Below are positions 20,933 through 29,121 of a stretch of DNA of 64,000 nucleotides, in pieces. Source of the stretch: Neomesorhizobium albiziae (GTDB lineage: Bacteria; Pseudomonadota; Alphaproteobacteria; Rhizobiales; Rhizobiaceae); NCBI RefSeq assembly GCF_900114255.1, contig NZ_FOSL01000003.1:7501-71500 (forward strand), written 5' to 3'. A model generated the notes under the pieces. That model searched no databases and was not told the DNA's origin. It worked only from the letters and a program-made list of their open reading frames with translations. The translations under genes and the position numbers were made by a program. Each line of letters starts with the position of its first letter. The stretch's first letter is position 1.

Positions 20933-21685
20933 ATGCCCGAGGCGCGACGAACGACAATCGACACCCGCGAAATCGAGCACTTTTCCGCACTCGCGGCGGA
21001 ATGGTGGAACCCCAACGGCAAATTCCGGCCGCTGCACAAGTTCAACCCGATTCGCCTCTCCTATATCCGCGACCAGGTCGCGGCCCGCTTCGGCCGCGAT
21101 CCGCGCGTGGCGCGGCCCTTCGAGGGGCTGCGCATACTCGACATCGGCTGCGGCGGCGGCCTTTTGTGCGAGCCGATGGCGCGGCTGGGCGCCACTGTCG
21201 TTGGCGCCGACGCCTCGGCCAACAACATCGAGGTGGCGAGGCTGCATGCCGCGGAGAGCGGCCTCGATATCGACTACCGCGCCACCACGGCCGAAGCGCT
21301 GGCCGACGAGGGCGAAAAATTCGACGTCATCCTCAACATGGAAGTGGTCGAGCATGTCGCCGATATCGATCTTTTCATCGCCAAGTGCGGCGAAATGGTA
21401 AAGCCCGGCGGCATCATGTTCGTCGCCACCATCAACCGCACGCTGAAGGCGCTGGGCCTCGCCATCATCGGCGCCGAATACGTGCTGCGCTGGCTGCCGC
21501 GCGGCACCCACCAGTACGGCAAGCTGGTGCGCCCGGAAGAGCTTGAGGCAGCACTTGGCAAGGCGCAGCTGTCGATCATCGACCGAACCGGCGTCGTCTA
21601 CAGTCCGCTCGCTGACCGTTGGCATCGCTCCAAGGACATGGACGTCAACTACATGGTTCTAGCGGAACGGGCGGGAGCCGCCTGA
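20933..21685 (+). CDS. ubiG: Bifunctional 2-polyprenyl-6-hydroxyphenol / 3-demethylubiquinol O-methyltransferase
   Basis: A 250-residue SAM-dependent methyltransferase of ubiquinone synthesis. The family opening [22 protein letters not shown] motif [11 protein letters not shown] (about 70), NMEVVEHV and the [12 protein letters not shown] segment are all diagnostic for UbiG/Coq3. It catalyses both O-methylations in the pathway. The start at 20933 ([10 protein letters not shown]) follows an AGGGAGA ribosome-binding site and matches family length; an upstream frame is spurious. In related genomes it is usually divergent from lysC. Confidence 0.97.
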   Translation: MPEARRTTIDTREIEHFSALAAEWWNPNGKFRPLHKFNPIRLSYIRDQVAARFGRDPRVARPFEGLRILDIGCGGGLLCEPMARLGATVVGADASANNIEVARLHAAESGLDIDYRATTAEALADEGEKFDVILNMEVVEHVADIDLFIAKCGEMVKPGGIMFVATINRTLKALGLAIIGAEYVLRWLPRGTHQYGKLVRPEELEAALGKAQLSIIDRTGVVYSPLADRWHRSKDMDVNYMVLAERAGAA

Positions 21686-21701
21686 CGGCGGCCGCAGGGA
21701 C

Positions 21702-22592
21702 TTACGCCGCCTGGCTTTGCGCCCTGGTGGTCATAACCACACCGGCTGTGACGATCGCCGCCCCCGCCCAGGTGAGAAGCGCGTAGCGCTCGCCAAGGAA
21801 GAACGTGCCGGCGATCAGCCCGATGGCCGCCGCGACATAGCCGATCTGGCTGAGATAGACCGGTCCGCCGACCGCCTGCAGGCGGAAGAAGAAGGCGAAC
21901 ATCGCCGAGGCGGAAGCGACCTGTGCCAGCATCAGCAGCGGCAAGCCCGACAAGAGGCTGAACGAACCGGCACTCCCGGTCGAAAACAGGCCGGCCAGCA
22001 GCATGGCCGCGGCAGCGAGGTGGCTGCCGACTGCAAGTTCGGTCGGACCGGTGCCTTCCGGCCAGTCATAAGTGCGGTAGATGTTGCCGGCGGCAAGGCT
22101 GACCGGGATCAGCAGCCCGACGAACACCCAGAACAACTCGGCCGGCTGGCCCGCCTCGCCCCTGGTCAGCGCAACCATCAGCGCACCGACGAAGCCGACC
22201 GCGATGCCCGCGATGCCGAGCAGATTGGGACGCCGCACGCCAAGCAGGATCGACAGCACCAGCGTGATCACCGGGGACAGCGTGAACATGATGCCGGTAT
22301 AGCCGGCGCCGAGATGTGAAATGGCCGAGAACATCAGCATGTTGGGGACGGCGTAGGAGATCGCGGCCGCGATGGCGAAATAACGCAGCTTGTGCGCGGT
22401 GAGGACAAAGCGGTGACGCCGCGCCAGGAGAACCAGGAGCAGCACACCCCCGGCGCCGAACGAGATGACGAAGGCCCACAGCATGGCAGGCACGCCTTCG
22501 CCCGTCGCGATCTTGCCGAAAGGCAAGGTGAGCCCGAGCAGGCCGCCGGTCACCAGAAGCAGGCCGAAGGCCGAATCCCATACAGATTTCAT
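21702..22592 (-). CDS. EamA family (DMT superfamily) transporter
   Basis: A 296-residue membrane protein with ten hydrophobic segments arranged as two EamA repeats (LLVTGGLLGLTLPFG onward, and from the GPTELAVGSHLAAAAMLL region). Family members export amino acids or other small metabolites. The start at 22592 (MKSVWDSAF) has GGAAG at good spacing; ATG 22631 and TTG 22698 do not. A MarR regulator is divergent with an inverted repeat between them, a common pairing for drug or metabolite exporters under ligand control. Confidence 0.9.
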   Translation of the reverse strand: MKSVWDSAFGLLLVTGGLLGLTLPFGKIATGEGVPAMLWAFVISFGAGGVLLLVLLARRHRFVLTAHKLRYFAIAAAISYAVPNMLMFSAISHLGAGYTGIMFTLSPVITLVLSILLGVRRPNLLGIAGIAVGFVGALMVALTRGEAGQPAELFWVFVGLLIPVSLAAGNIYRTYDWPEGTGPTELAVGSHLAAAAMLLAGLFSTGSAGSFSLLSGLPLLMLAQVASASAMFAFFFRLQAVGGPVYLSQIGYVAAAIGLIAGTFFLGERYALLTWAGAAIVTAGVVMTTRAQSQAA

Positions 22593-22714
22593 CGAGACTT
22601 CCGTGCCGCTTGATCGTTCTTGAATTGCCATGGCGAGGATCCGTGCCTTTGTGAAGTCCGCCGGGGATAGCGTTGCCGCTTGTTCGCCGGTCGGTTTCAA
22701 GGTAACATAATACG

Positions 22715-22738
22715 AAGATACTTGATGTCAAGATACTT
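22715..22738. promoter_or_regulatory. Candidate MarR operator
   Basis: CTTGATGTCAAG at 22721-22732 is a perfect 5+2+5 palindrome, flanked so that AAGATACTT occurs twice (22715-22723 and 22730-22738). It sits between the divergent EamA and MarR genes, 13 bases before the MarR start codon. Confidence 0.6.
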
Positions 22739-22751
22739 ACCGGAGAGATAG

Positions 22752-23237
22752 ATGGACCGCGCGGCCAGGGCTGTCGAACAGTGGCGAAAGGAACGTCCCG
22801 ACCTCGATGTCAGCCCAATGGCGGTGCTGGGGCGATTGAGCCAGGCGTCGTTCGTGATCGCACGCGACCGGCTCAATCCGCTGTTTGCGCGCTTCGGGCT
22901 GCAATCGGGCGAGTTCGACGTGCTAGCGACGCTGCGCCGTTCCGGGCCGCCTTTCGCGCTGACGCCGACGGCACTCTACGAAGCGACGATGGTGACCTCG
23001 GGCGCTATGACCAACCGGCTCGACCGGCTGGAGAAAACCGGGCTTATCGCGCGCGGCCCGCATCCCGAAGACCGGCGCGGCGTCATCGTGCAACTGACGG
23101 AAAAGGGCCGCGCCCTGATCGACGAGGCGGTGACCGCCCATGTCGAGAACGAGCACCAGGTGCTGGCCGCCCTCGCGCAGGAGGAACGCGAAACGCTCGC
23201 CAAGTTGCTTGAGAAACTGATCCGCAGCCTCGAATAG
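22752..23237 (+). CDS. MarR family transcriptional regulator
   Basis: A 161-residue winged-helix dimer. Recognisable parts are the FGLQSGEFDVLATLRRSG helix, the recognition helix in MTNRLDRLEKTGLI and the wing DRRGVIVQLTEKG, ending in long dimerisation helices. GGAGAG precedes the ATG. It probably represses itself and the divergent EamA exporter through the palindrome at 22715-22738 and would be released by a small ligand; the ligand is unknown. Confidence 0.93.
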   Translation: MDRAARAVEQWRKERPDLDVSPMAVLGRLSQASFVIARDRLNPLFARFGLQSGEFDVLATLRRSGPPFALTPTALYEATMVTSGAMTNRLDRLEKTGLIARGPHPEDRRGVIVQLTEKGRALIDEAVTAHVENEHQVLAALAQEERETLAKLLEKLIRSLE

Positions 23238-23262
23238 CCGACAAGCGTCACAGAAGTTGAAC

Positions 23263-24963
23263 TCATCGGCCGAACAGGCCTTCATCATCGTAGACAGCTT
23301 TGCCCTGCAGGAGCGTCGCCACTACTTTCGCCTTGCCGATCTCACCAGCCGGCATGGCCAGGATATCGCGATCGATCACCACCAGATCGGCCGATTTGCC
23401 GACCTCGATCGAGCCGGTTGTCGAATCCTGGCGAAGCAGACGCGCGGGATTGATGGTCATCCATTCGATGGCGGTTGCGACATCCGGCGCGCCATCGGCT
23501 TTGCGCGTCACGGCTGTCTGTATCTTGGCGAGCGGCGACAACTCGTCGGCGTCGAAATCGCTGCTCATCACGACCTCCGCGCCCGACGCCGAGAGCGCGC
23601 CTGCCGGCATCATTGCATCGGCGCGGTCGCCGATGAATTGCCGGATGAAGCGGACATATTCCGGATCGACTGAACTTGGCGCGAGCTGAAAATCCGCAAC
23701 CGCGCCCAATTGCCTGAAACGTGGATAGTCCGCCTTGTCGATGAGGTAGAGATGCGTCAGCCGGTGCGGCCCAGGCTTCGGATCGGATTGTGCAATCGCA
23801 TCCAGCGCCAGCCGCGCACCCCGGTCCCCGGTGACATGATAATGCAGTTGGAAGCCGGCCTCCGACAGCGCCTTGGAATAGCGATCCAGCGTCTCCACGT
23901 CGAAATATAGAAAGCCGCGGTCGAAACCATGATCGATGCCGGCGCCTTGCCTGTAGGGTTCAATCACGGCTCCCGTGCGCTGTTCCAGGATGCCGTCGAC
24001 ATAGATCTTGGCCTGGTTGAACCGCAGCAGGCTGCCGGGATCGTTGGTGTAAAGCCTGGTCAGCGCAGCCATTTGCTCATCGAACGGCATATCCGGGTAG
24101 ACATAGAGCGCGTTCGAAGCACGAACCGTCAGGGTTTTGTTCGCAAGAACCTTCTCCCAGACCTTCACGTGACCCTGGGGCCAGAAGCCGCCGGCGTCGC
24201 TGACCGTGGTGATGCCGTTCTCGGCCATGGTCTGCAGCGTCAGAAGCATGCTTTCGTAAGCAAACTCGACGTTCTCCGGCGTGTCAGGAAAAGCCAGATT
24301 GCGCAGCTTCTGCTGCGCATTTTCCAGGACCACGCCGTTCGGCCTGCCGGTGCCGGCGTTGCGCAGGATGATGCCACCGGGCGGATTGCCCGTCATCGTG
24401 TCGTAGCCGGCCGCGCGCATCGCAGCCGAATTGGCCCACGCTCCATGTCCGATGTCGTCAAGGATGAGCACGGGCCGGTCCGGCGAAATCTCGTCGAGCA
24501 GCGCGATGGGATTGTCGCTCTGATCGAGCAGGTTGGTCATACTGACGCCTGATCCGAGCACCCAGTCCGTCTTGTTGCTTTCGATGCAATCCTCAACCGT
24601 GGCGAGCGTATCGGCCAGCGTATCGAACGGCTCGAACTCGCACAGGATCTGGTTCACGCCCGCCTCGACCAGGTGCATGTGCGCGTCCTGAAATCCGGGC
24701 AGTATCATCATGCCGCCCATATCGACGACATCTGCGTCCTTGCCGGCGGTATCCAGCACCGCATCCCTGGCGCCAACCGCCAGAATTATACCGTCGTCGC
24801 CGATCGCTATCGCCTCGGCCGAGGGCTGGCTCGGGTTCACCGTGTGGATTTTGGCGTTGGTCAGCACCTTCGGCCTGGCAAAAGCTACGGGGGCCACCAT
24901 GCTCGCGGCCAAGAACATCGCGAAGGCCGCGCCGAAACGCCGGCCGGTCCGAAAACCGTTCAT
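23263..24963 (-). CDS. Exported amidohydrolase, YtcJ/amidohydrolase 3 family
   Basis: A 566-residue metal-dependent hydrolase with an N-terminal signal peptide (residues 1 to about 30, ending AFA). The metal-binding GFQDAHMHL motif, a later HYHVTGDRG block and the closing region IEVGKSADLVVIDRD place it in the YtcJ-like amidohydrolase family. Substrates of this family are rarely known. The ATG at 24963 has GGAG upstream; a GTG three codons earlier does not. It converges on the MarR gene with 25 bases between the stop codons. Confidence 0.9.
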   Translation of the reverse strand: MNGFRTGRRFGAAFAMFLAASMVAPVAFARPKVLTNAKIHTVNPSQPSAEAIAIGDDGIILAVGARDAVLDTAGKDADVVDMGGMMILPGFQDAHMHLVEAGVNQILCEFEPFDTLADTLATVEDCIESNKTDWVLGSGVSMTNLLDQSDNPIALLDEISPDRPVLILDDIGHGAWANSAAMRAAGYDTMTGNPPGGIILRNAGTGRPNGVVLENAQQKLRNLAFPDTPENVEFAYESMLLTLQTMAENGITTVSDAGGFWPQGHVKVWEKVLANKTLTVRASNALYVYPDMPFDEQMAALTRLYTNDPGSLLRFNQAKIYVDGILEQRTGAVIEPYRQGAGIDHGFDRGFLYFDVETLDRYSKALSEAGFQLHYHVTGDRGARLALDAIAQSDPKPGPHRLTHLYLIDKADYPRFRQLGAVADFQLAPSSVDPEYVRFIRQFIGDRADAMMPAGALSASGAEVVMSSDFDADELSPLAKIQTAVTRKADGAPDVATAIEWMTINPARLLRQDSTTGSIEVGKSADLVVIDRDILAMPAGEIGKAKVVATLLQGKAVYDDEGLFGR

Positions 24964-25065
24964 CCAATACACTCCAAGATTGCAGCTTCAAGCTAGCCGG
25001 CAGGAGCAAGACTGTCCATCGAGCGGTCTGGAGGGCCGCAACGGCGCTCGCCGCCCGACCCTTGA

Positions 25066-25491
25066 TCAGTTCCGGTCGTCGGGAAATACCGGGATCGGCA
25101 GGAATTCGACGCCGTCCTCGACGAGGCCACGCGCCTCTTCCGCCGTCGCCTCGCCGTAGATGCCACGTGCATCCGTCTCGCCAAAGTGGATTTTCCGCGC
25201 CTCCTCGGCGAATTTGTCGCCGACGTAATCGGCGTTTTCGCGCAGCTTTTCCGACAGCGCCTTGAGCTGCGCCATCGCCGCCTGCTGCTCAGCGTTCATG
25301 GCAAGCGCGATCTTTTGCTTCTTGCGACCGGTCGAGACGGCTGGTGCCATCAGCGCTTTTTCGACCTTGTGCGAGCCGCAGGCGGGGCACTCGACCAACC
25401 CGCGCTTCTTCTGGGTTTCGAAGTCGTCATTGTTGCGGAACCAGCCCTCGAAATCGTGGTCGTGGTCGCAGGCAAGTGAAAAACGGATCAA
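25066..25491 (-). CDS. DUF1178 family protein
   Basis: A 141-residue protein. It opens with MIRFSLACDHDHDFEGWF and a C-P-A-C pair (Cys35, Cys38) that with Cys8 could bind zinc. A helical acidic C-terminal half contains the conserved VGDKFAEEARKIHFGE segment. The family is restricted largely to Proteobacteria and has no assigned role. It overlaps the nitrilase gene by 4 bases and is the last gene of the comF-grxC-nitrilase operon. Confidence 0.93.
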   Translation of the reverse strand: MIRFSLACDHDHDFEGWFRNNDDFETQKKRGLVECPACGSHKVEKALMAPAVSTGRKKQKIALAMNAEQQAAMAQLKALSEKLRENADYVGDKFAEEARKIHFGETDARGIYGEATAEEARGLVEDGVEFLPIPVFPDDRN

Positions 25492-26348
25492 GATGCGGCC
25501 CTCAGACCGGCATTGCCGCCGGCAAGCCTGACCGAAAACTCGCGCGCATTCTTGAGGTTCGGGATTTTCTTGCGGGCGGCAGCTGAAGCGGCAGTGTCGA
25601 TCTCGGCATAGACGATGCCGGGTTCGGCGTTGCCTGCATCGGCAACGACACGGCCCCAGGGATCGACGATCAGCGAATGACCGAACGTTTCGCGGCCGTC
25701 CTCATGCACGCCGCCTTGCGCGGCAGCAATCACCCAGGCGCCGTTCTCGATGGCGCGGGCGCGCAGCAGGGTATGCCAATGCGCCTCGCCGGTCTGGCGG
25801 GTGAAGGCTGCGGGAACCGTCAGCACCTCGGCGCCGGCCAGCGCCTGCGCTCGGAAGAGCTGCGGGAAACGCACGTCGTAGCAGATGGCGAGGCCTATCT
25901 TTGCTTCCGGCAGTTCGACGACGACCGTCTCCGTGCCCGGCTCGTAGGCCGCCGACTCGCGCCAGCTCTCGCCATTGTCGAGATCGACGTCGAACATGTG
26001 GACCTTGTCATAGGTTGCGGCGAGACCGCCGCTCGCATCGAAAAACAGCGCGCGGTTGGCGAGCTTGCCGTCAGCGAGCGCGATGGCGTTGGAGCCGACA
26101 TGGATATGAATGCCGAGTTCGGCGGCAAGCCGCGCCGCCGTGCGGGCGACGAGATCATTCTCCACAGGATGGAAGGCGGCCGCGCGGGCTTCCTTGTCGC
26201 GCACCATCGCGTTGGTCATCTCCGGCGTCTGCACGTAGCGTGCGCCGTTGGCAGCCGCTTCGCGGACCATGCGTTCGAAATCGGCCACATTCCTTTCAGG
26301 ATCGGTCCCGGAGCGCATCTGGACGGCGGCAGCCTTGAAAACACCCAT
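25488..26348 (-). CDS. Carbon-nitrogen hydrolase (nitrilase superfamily, Nit1/Nit2-like)
   Basis: A 286-residue cytosolic hydrolase with the complete Glu-Lys-Cys triad: Glu43 (TPEMTNA), Lys115 (YDKVHMFD) and Cys156 (AICYDVRFPQ). This subgroup includes Nit1/Nit2, which hydrolyse deaminated glutathione or alpha-keto-acid amides. The adjacent glutaredoxin gene, 10 bases upstream, fits such a repair role, but that link is inference. Its end overlaps the DUF1178 start by 4 bases. Confidence 0.93.
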   Translation of the reverse strand: MGVFKAAAVQMRSGTDPERNVADFERMVREAAANGARYVQTPEMTNAMVRDKEARAAAFHPVENDLVARTAARLAAELGIHIHVGSNAIALADGKLANRALFFDASGGLAATYDKVHMFDVDLDNGESWRESAAYEPGTETVVVELPEAKIGLAICYDVRFPQLFRAQALAGAEVLTVPAAFTRQTGEAHWHTLLRARAIENGAWVIAAAQGGVHEDGRETFGHSLIVDPWGRVVADAGNAEPGIVYAEIDTAASAAARKKIPNLKNAREFSVRLAGGNAGLRAAS

Positions 26349-26358
26349 CGGAAAGCCC

Positions 26359-26628
26359 TCAGCTTACTTTGGCTTCGGCAAGCAGCGCGTCGAGCTTGCC
26401 GGCGGCGTCCAGCGCGTGGAGATCGTCGGAACCGCCGACATGCATGTCGCCGACGAATATCTGCGGGAAAGTCCAGCGGCCATTGGAGCGCTGGATCATT
26501 TCCTGCCTGAGTTCCGGCGAAAAGCTCGCATCATGCTCGGTGTAGTTCACACCCTTGCTGTCGAGCAGCCGCTTGGCCGCCGCGCAATAGTTGCACATCA
26601 TGCGTGTATAGATCGTCACATCGGTCAT
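26359..26628 (-). CDS. grxC: Glutaredoxin 3
   Basis: An 89-residue thioredoxin-fold oxidoreductase that reduces disulfides with glutathione. The active site reads C12-N-Y-C15 where most GrxC proteins have CPYC or CGYC, so the second position is unusual. The TFPQIFVGD cis-proline loop and the GGSDDL glutathione-binding turn are intact. The start at 26628 gives the compact family length; the frame runs on upstream into comF. It belongs to the comF-grxC-nitrilase-DUF1178 operon. Confidence 0.95.
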   Translation of the reverse strand: MTDVTIYTRMMCNYCAAAKRLLDSKGVNYTEHDASFSPELRQEMIQRSNGRWTFPQIFVGDMHVGGSDDLHALDAAGKLDALLAEAKVS

Positions 26629-26653
26629 CGCGAATTCCACATGCCTCAAAGAC

Positions 26654-27445
26654 CTATATAGTCGCCGCCTCGCCGGGCTGAAAGTCCCCGGGGATGACAC
26701 GCGCGAAAGTCAGCACATCAACCTCGGCAGCACCGGCCCTTTTCAACGCTTTCGTGACCGCCGAAACCGTCGCGCCGGTGGTGTAGACGTCATCGACCAG
26801 GAGCACATGGCGTCCGCTCACCTGGATTTCAGCCTCGGATGGCACCCGGAAGGCGCCACGAACATTGTCGTGACGTTCGCCCCGGGCGAGGCCGACCTGC
26901 TGTTTCGTCACCTTGACGCGCCGCACCGCGGAGGGTTCGAAACGCTTTCCCGAAAGCATGGCGACGGCGCGGGCGAGTTCGGCCGACTGGTTGAAGCGTC
27001 GCGAGAACAAGCGCCGCCAGTGCAGCGGTACCGGCACCACAACCTCGGCATCAGGAAGAAGCTCTGAACCGGCACGCAGCATCCACCTTGCCATCCATGG
27101 CGCAAGATCGGTGCGGTCCCTGTATTTGAGGCCCTGGACCATCTGGCGGGCAACGCCGGAATAGGAAACCGCGGCGCGCGCTCTTTTGAACGGCGGCGGG
27201 TTGGCGATGGCGTCGGCCGAGAGGAAGCCCTCGCCCATGTCGTGGCTGAACGGCGTGCCCATCACCGCGCACCACGGCTGTTCCAGAAATGTCAGCTTCG
27301 GCCAGCAGGCTCCACACAAGGTGCCCGGCTGCGAGACCTGGCGGCGGCAGCCCGCGCAGACCGGCGGAAACATCAGGCGAGCCGGCCATTGGAGCATGGC
27401 CGACGCAAATGCCTTGATCTCCTGCCGCGGATCGGTCACGAGCAT
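26654..27445 (-). CDS. ComF family protein (phosphoribosyltransferase-like)
   Basis: A 263-residue protein with an N-terminal double zinc knuckle (CAGCRR...LCGACW, about residues 30-48) and a C-terminal type I phosphoribosyltransferase fold with the PRPP motif VLLVDDVYTTGAT. ComF proteins take part in DNA uptake in competent bacteria; in Rhizobiales the role is not established. The ATG at 27445 lies only 12 bases from the divergent methyltransferase start; an internal ATG at 27397 is possible. First gene of a four-gene operon with grxC. Confidence 0.9.
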   Translation of the reverse strand: MLVTDPRQEIKAFASAMLQWPARLMFPPVCAGCRRQVSQPGTLCGACWPKLTFLEQPWCAVMGTPFSHDMGEGFLSADAIANPPPFKRARAAVSYSGVARQMVQGLKYRDRTDLAPWMARWMLRAGSELLPDAEVVVPVPLHWRRLFSRRFNQSAELARAVAMLSGKRFEPSAVRRVKVTKQQVGLARGERHDNVRGAFRVPSEAEIQVSGRHVLLVDDVYTTGATVSAVTKALKRAGAAEVDVLTFARVIPGDFQPGEAATI

Positions 27446-27457
27446 TTCCCCAAGCGG

Positions 27458-28411
27458 ATGGCCATATCAGAGCCAAGAATTGCCGCGCGGGCAAGCAGAG
27501 AGCGGTTCAAGGGCGTACCGGATTTGGAACAAATTTTCGACGCGACGCTGATTCTGGAGCGCAAGCGCCGCGCCTTCGCGAAGGCGGACCGCAGCGCTGC
27601 CTTCCTGATGGACCGTATCGCCGAGGATCTCTCCGAGCGGCTTTCGACTGTCGAACGGCGTTTCGATCACGCGGCGGCGATTGCCGGCATCACCGCGGCG
27701 ACCGCCGATGCCCTGGCGGCAAGCGGCAAAGTCGGCGAAGTGATCCGCCTGGAAGCCGATCCGGCGTTCCTGGACGGCGCGGCTGGCATGGTCATCGCCG
27801 GCGACCGCCTGCCGCTCGATCCGGAAAGCGTCGACCTTGCAGTTTGCCTGCTCGCCCTGCAGGAAGCCAACGACATTCCTGGCGCGCTGATCCAGATCAG
27901 ACGCGCTTTGCGGCCCGACGGGCTGTTTCTCGGCGCCTTTGCGGGCGCCGGCACGCTTTCTGAACTGCGCGAAAGCCTGCTTGCGGCGGAGACCGAGGTT
28001 CTCGGCGGCGCCAGCCCGCGTGTCATCCCTTTCACCGATGTGCGCGACGCGGGCGGCCTGCTGCAGCGGGCGGGCTTCGCACTGCCGGTGACGGATGTGG
28101 AGACGGTCACCGTCCGCTACGACACCATGTTCGGGCTGATCCGCGACCTGCGCGCCATGGGGGCCACCAACGCTCTGGTGGCGCGGTCGCGGCGGCCGGG
28201 CACAAGGCGGCTGTTTCAGCGGGCCGCCGAGATCTATGCCGAACGGTTTTCAGACTCCGACGGACGCATCCGCGCGACGTTTTCATTCATCTGGATGTCG
28301 GGATGGGCACCGCATGGCTCGCAACAGAAGCCGCTGAAGCCGGGTTCGGCAAGGGCGTCGCTAGCCAAGACGCTGGATGATATCGCGGCGACGAAGCCGA
28401 AGAAGTCCTAG
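27458..28411 (+). CDS. NDUFAF5-like methyltransferase-fold protein (complex I assembly factor homologue)
   Basis: A 317-residue protein. The pattern IFDATLILERKRRAF at the start, then ALRPDGLFLGAFAGAGTLSELR, VIPFTDVRDAGGLLQRAGF, the MFGLIRDLRAMGATNAL block and a late FIWMSGW match human NDUFAF5 region by region. NDUFAF5 hydroxylates an arginine of the complex I subunit NDUFS7. Where a methyltransferase would have a glycine-rich motif I (GxGxG), this protein reads AAAIAGITAATADAL, so ordinary methyl transfer is doubtful. The start at 27458 is uncertain; a TTG at 27524 would place the start nearer the conserved region. ComF is divergent with almost no gap. Confidence 0.8.
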   Translation: MAISEPRIAARASRERFKGVPDLEQIFDATLILERKRRAFAKADRSAAFLMDRIAEDLSERLSTVERRFDHAAAIAGITAATADALAASGKVGEVIRLEADPAFLDGAAGMVIAGDRLPLDPESVDLAVCLLALQEANDIPGALIQIRRALRPDGLFLGAFAGAGTLSELRESLLAAETEVLGGASPRVIPFTDVRDAGGLLQRAGFALPVTDVETVTVRYDTMFGLIRDLRAMGATNALVARSRRPGTRRLFQRAAEIYAERFSDSDGRIRATFSFIWMSGWAPHGSQQKPLKPGSARASLAKTLDDIAATKPKKS

Positions 28412-28594
28412 CTAGGACCCGCCGTCGCCTTTCAGCCATTTGACGATTTCTTCGGCGTTTTTGTTCCAGCGATCACCGAGGCTGTCGCCGGTAAATCCAA
28501 TCGAACTCATGATGGCCAACGCGATGAGGGCCGCGATCAGGCCATACTCGATGGCGGTTGCACCACTTCTGTCTTTCAAGAACCGCCGAAACAT
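28412..28594 (-). CDS. Flp family type IVb pilin
   Basis: A 60-residue prepilin. A short basic leader (MFRRFLKDRSG) is followed by ATAIEYGLIAALIALAIMSSI, the Flp signature with Glu5 of the mature protein and a single membrane helix; cleavage is expected after the Gly before ATAIEYG. Such pilins build tight-adherence pili when cpa/tad genes are present, but none is in this window. The ATG at 28594 is preferred to an in-frame GTG at 28636. Its stop is adjacent to the NDUFAF5-like stop on the other strand. A symmetric TTAA array lies upstream. Confidence 0.88.
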   Translation of the reverse strand: MFRRFLKDRSGATAIEYGLIAALIALAIMSSIGFTGDSLGDRWNKNAEEIVKWLKGDGGS

Positions 28595-28639
28595 TTGCCG
28601 ATCGCCCGCTTTTACAAGTTTGAGCTTATGTTCCACATG

Positions 28640-28677
28640 TTAAGAAAGGTTAACGACGCAGCGTTAACGGACCTTAA
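28640..28677 (-). promoter_or_regulatory. Symmetric TTAA array upstream of the Flp pilin gene
   Basis: Four TTAA motifs at 28640, 28650, 28664 and 28674 are spaced 6-10-6, and the inner pair are both part of GTTAAC, so the whole block is an inverted repeat centred near 28658. It lies 46-83 bases before the pilin start. TTAA pairs recall CtrA sites, but those need 7 bases between the pair. Confidence 0.4.
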
Positions 28678-28684
28678 AGCGGCC

Positions 28685-29002
28685 TCAGCAATCGCCGTCG
28701 CGCCGGCCGTCGGCGTGAATCGTACACACCGAATGCGGTGACGGCTGCAGGACGCTGCGGCGGATCGTGTAGATCTCCTGACGCTTGACCGTGCCGGTCT
28801 TGAAATAGTCGACGCCGGCCGGATAGCCGCCCGCCGCCAAACGGTTGCGCGGCTCGCCATCGACGATCGGCACCAGGATCATGGCGAAGGCCGCGGCGAC
28901 AAAGCCGAACAGCAGCGCGATCCTGACAAGACCCATGCCCGCGCCCGCCGGCCTCCAGGCCCGGTCTTTGCGGATGAGATTCCACTCATCTTCTGGATGC
29001 AT
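28685..29002 (-). CDS. Small membrane protein of unknown function
   Basis: A 105-residue protein with a hydrophilic N-terminus (MHPEDEWNLIRKDRAWRP), one membrane helix (GLVRIALLFGFVAAAFAMIL, about 26-45) and a roughly 60-residue domain probably outside the membrane, with two cysteines near the end (VCTIHADGR and the last residue). I do not recognise the family. The start at 29002 follows a G-rich stretch; a GTG start nine codons upstream is less likely. It precedes the pilin gene on the same strand, separated by the TTAA array. Confidence 0.7.
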   Translation of the reverse strand: MHPEDEWNLIRKDRAWRPAGAGMGLVRIALLFGFVAAAFAMILVPIVDGEPRNRLAAGGYPAGVDYFKTGTVKRQEIYTIRRSVLQPSPHSVCTIHADGRRDGDC

Positions 29003-29121
29003 TCCCTGCCCCCCGTTGCGCCGCGACACGCAAATCGGCCCCGTTGTCCGTTCAATTTTTCATGATTGGCTAAAGGATCCATTAACGATGTGCGATCCGC
29101 TCGGCCGGGAGCGGTCCATCA

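Noticed and set aside
28640-28677. Consensus CtrA binding site (TTAA-N7-TTAA)
   Set aside because: The TTAA pairs are spaced by 6 and 10 bases, not 7, so I report the array but do not call it a CtrA site.
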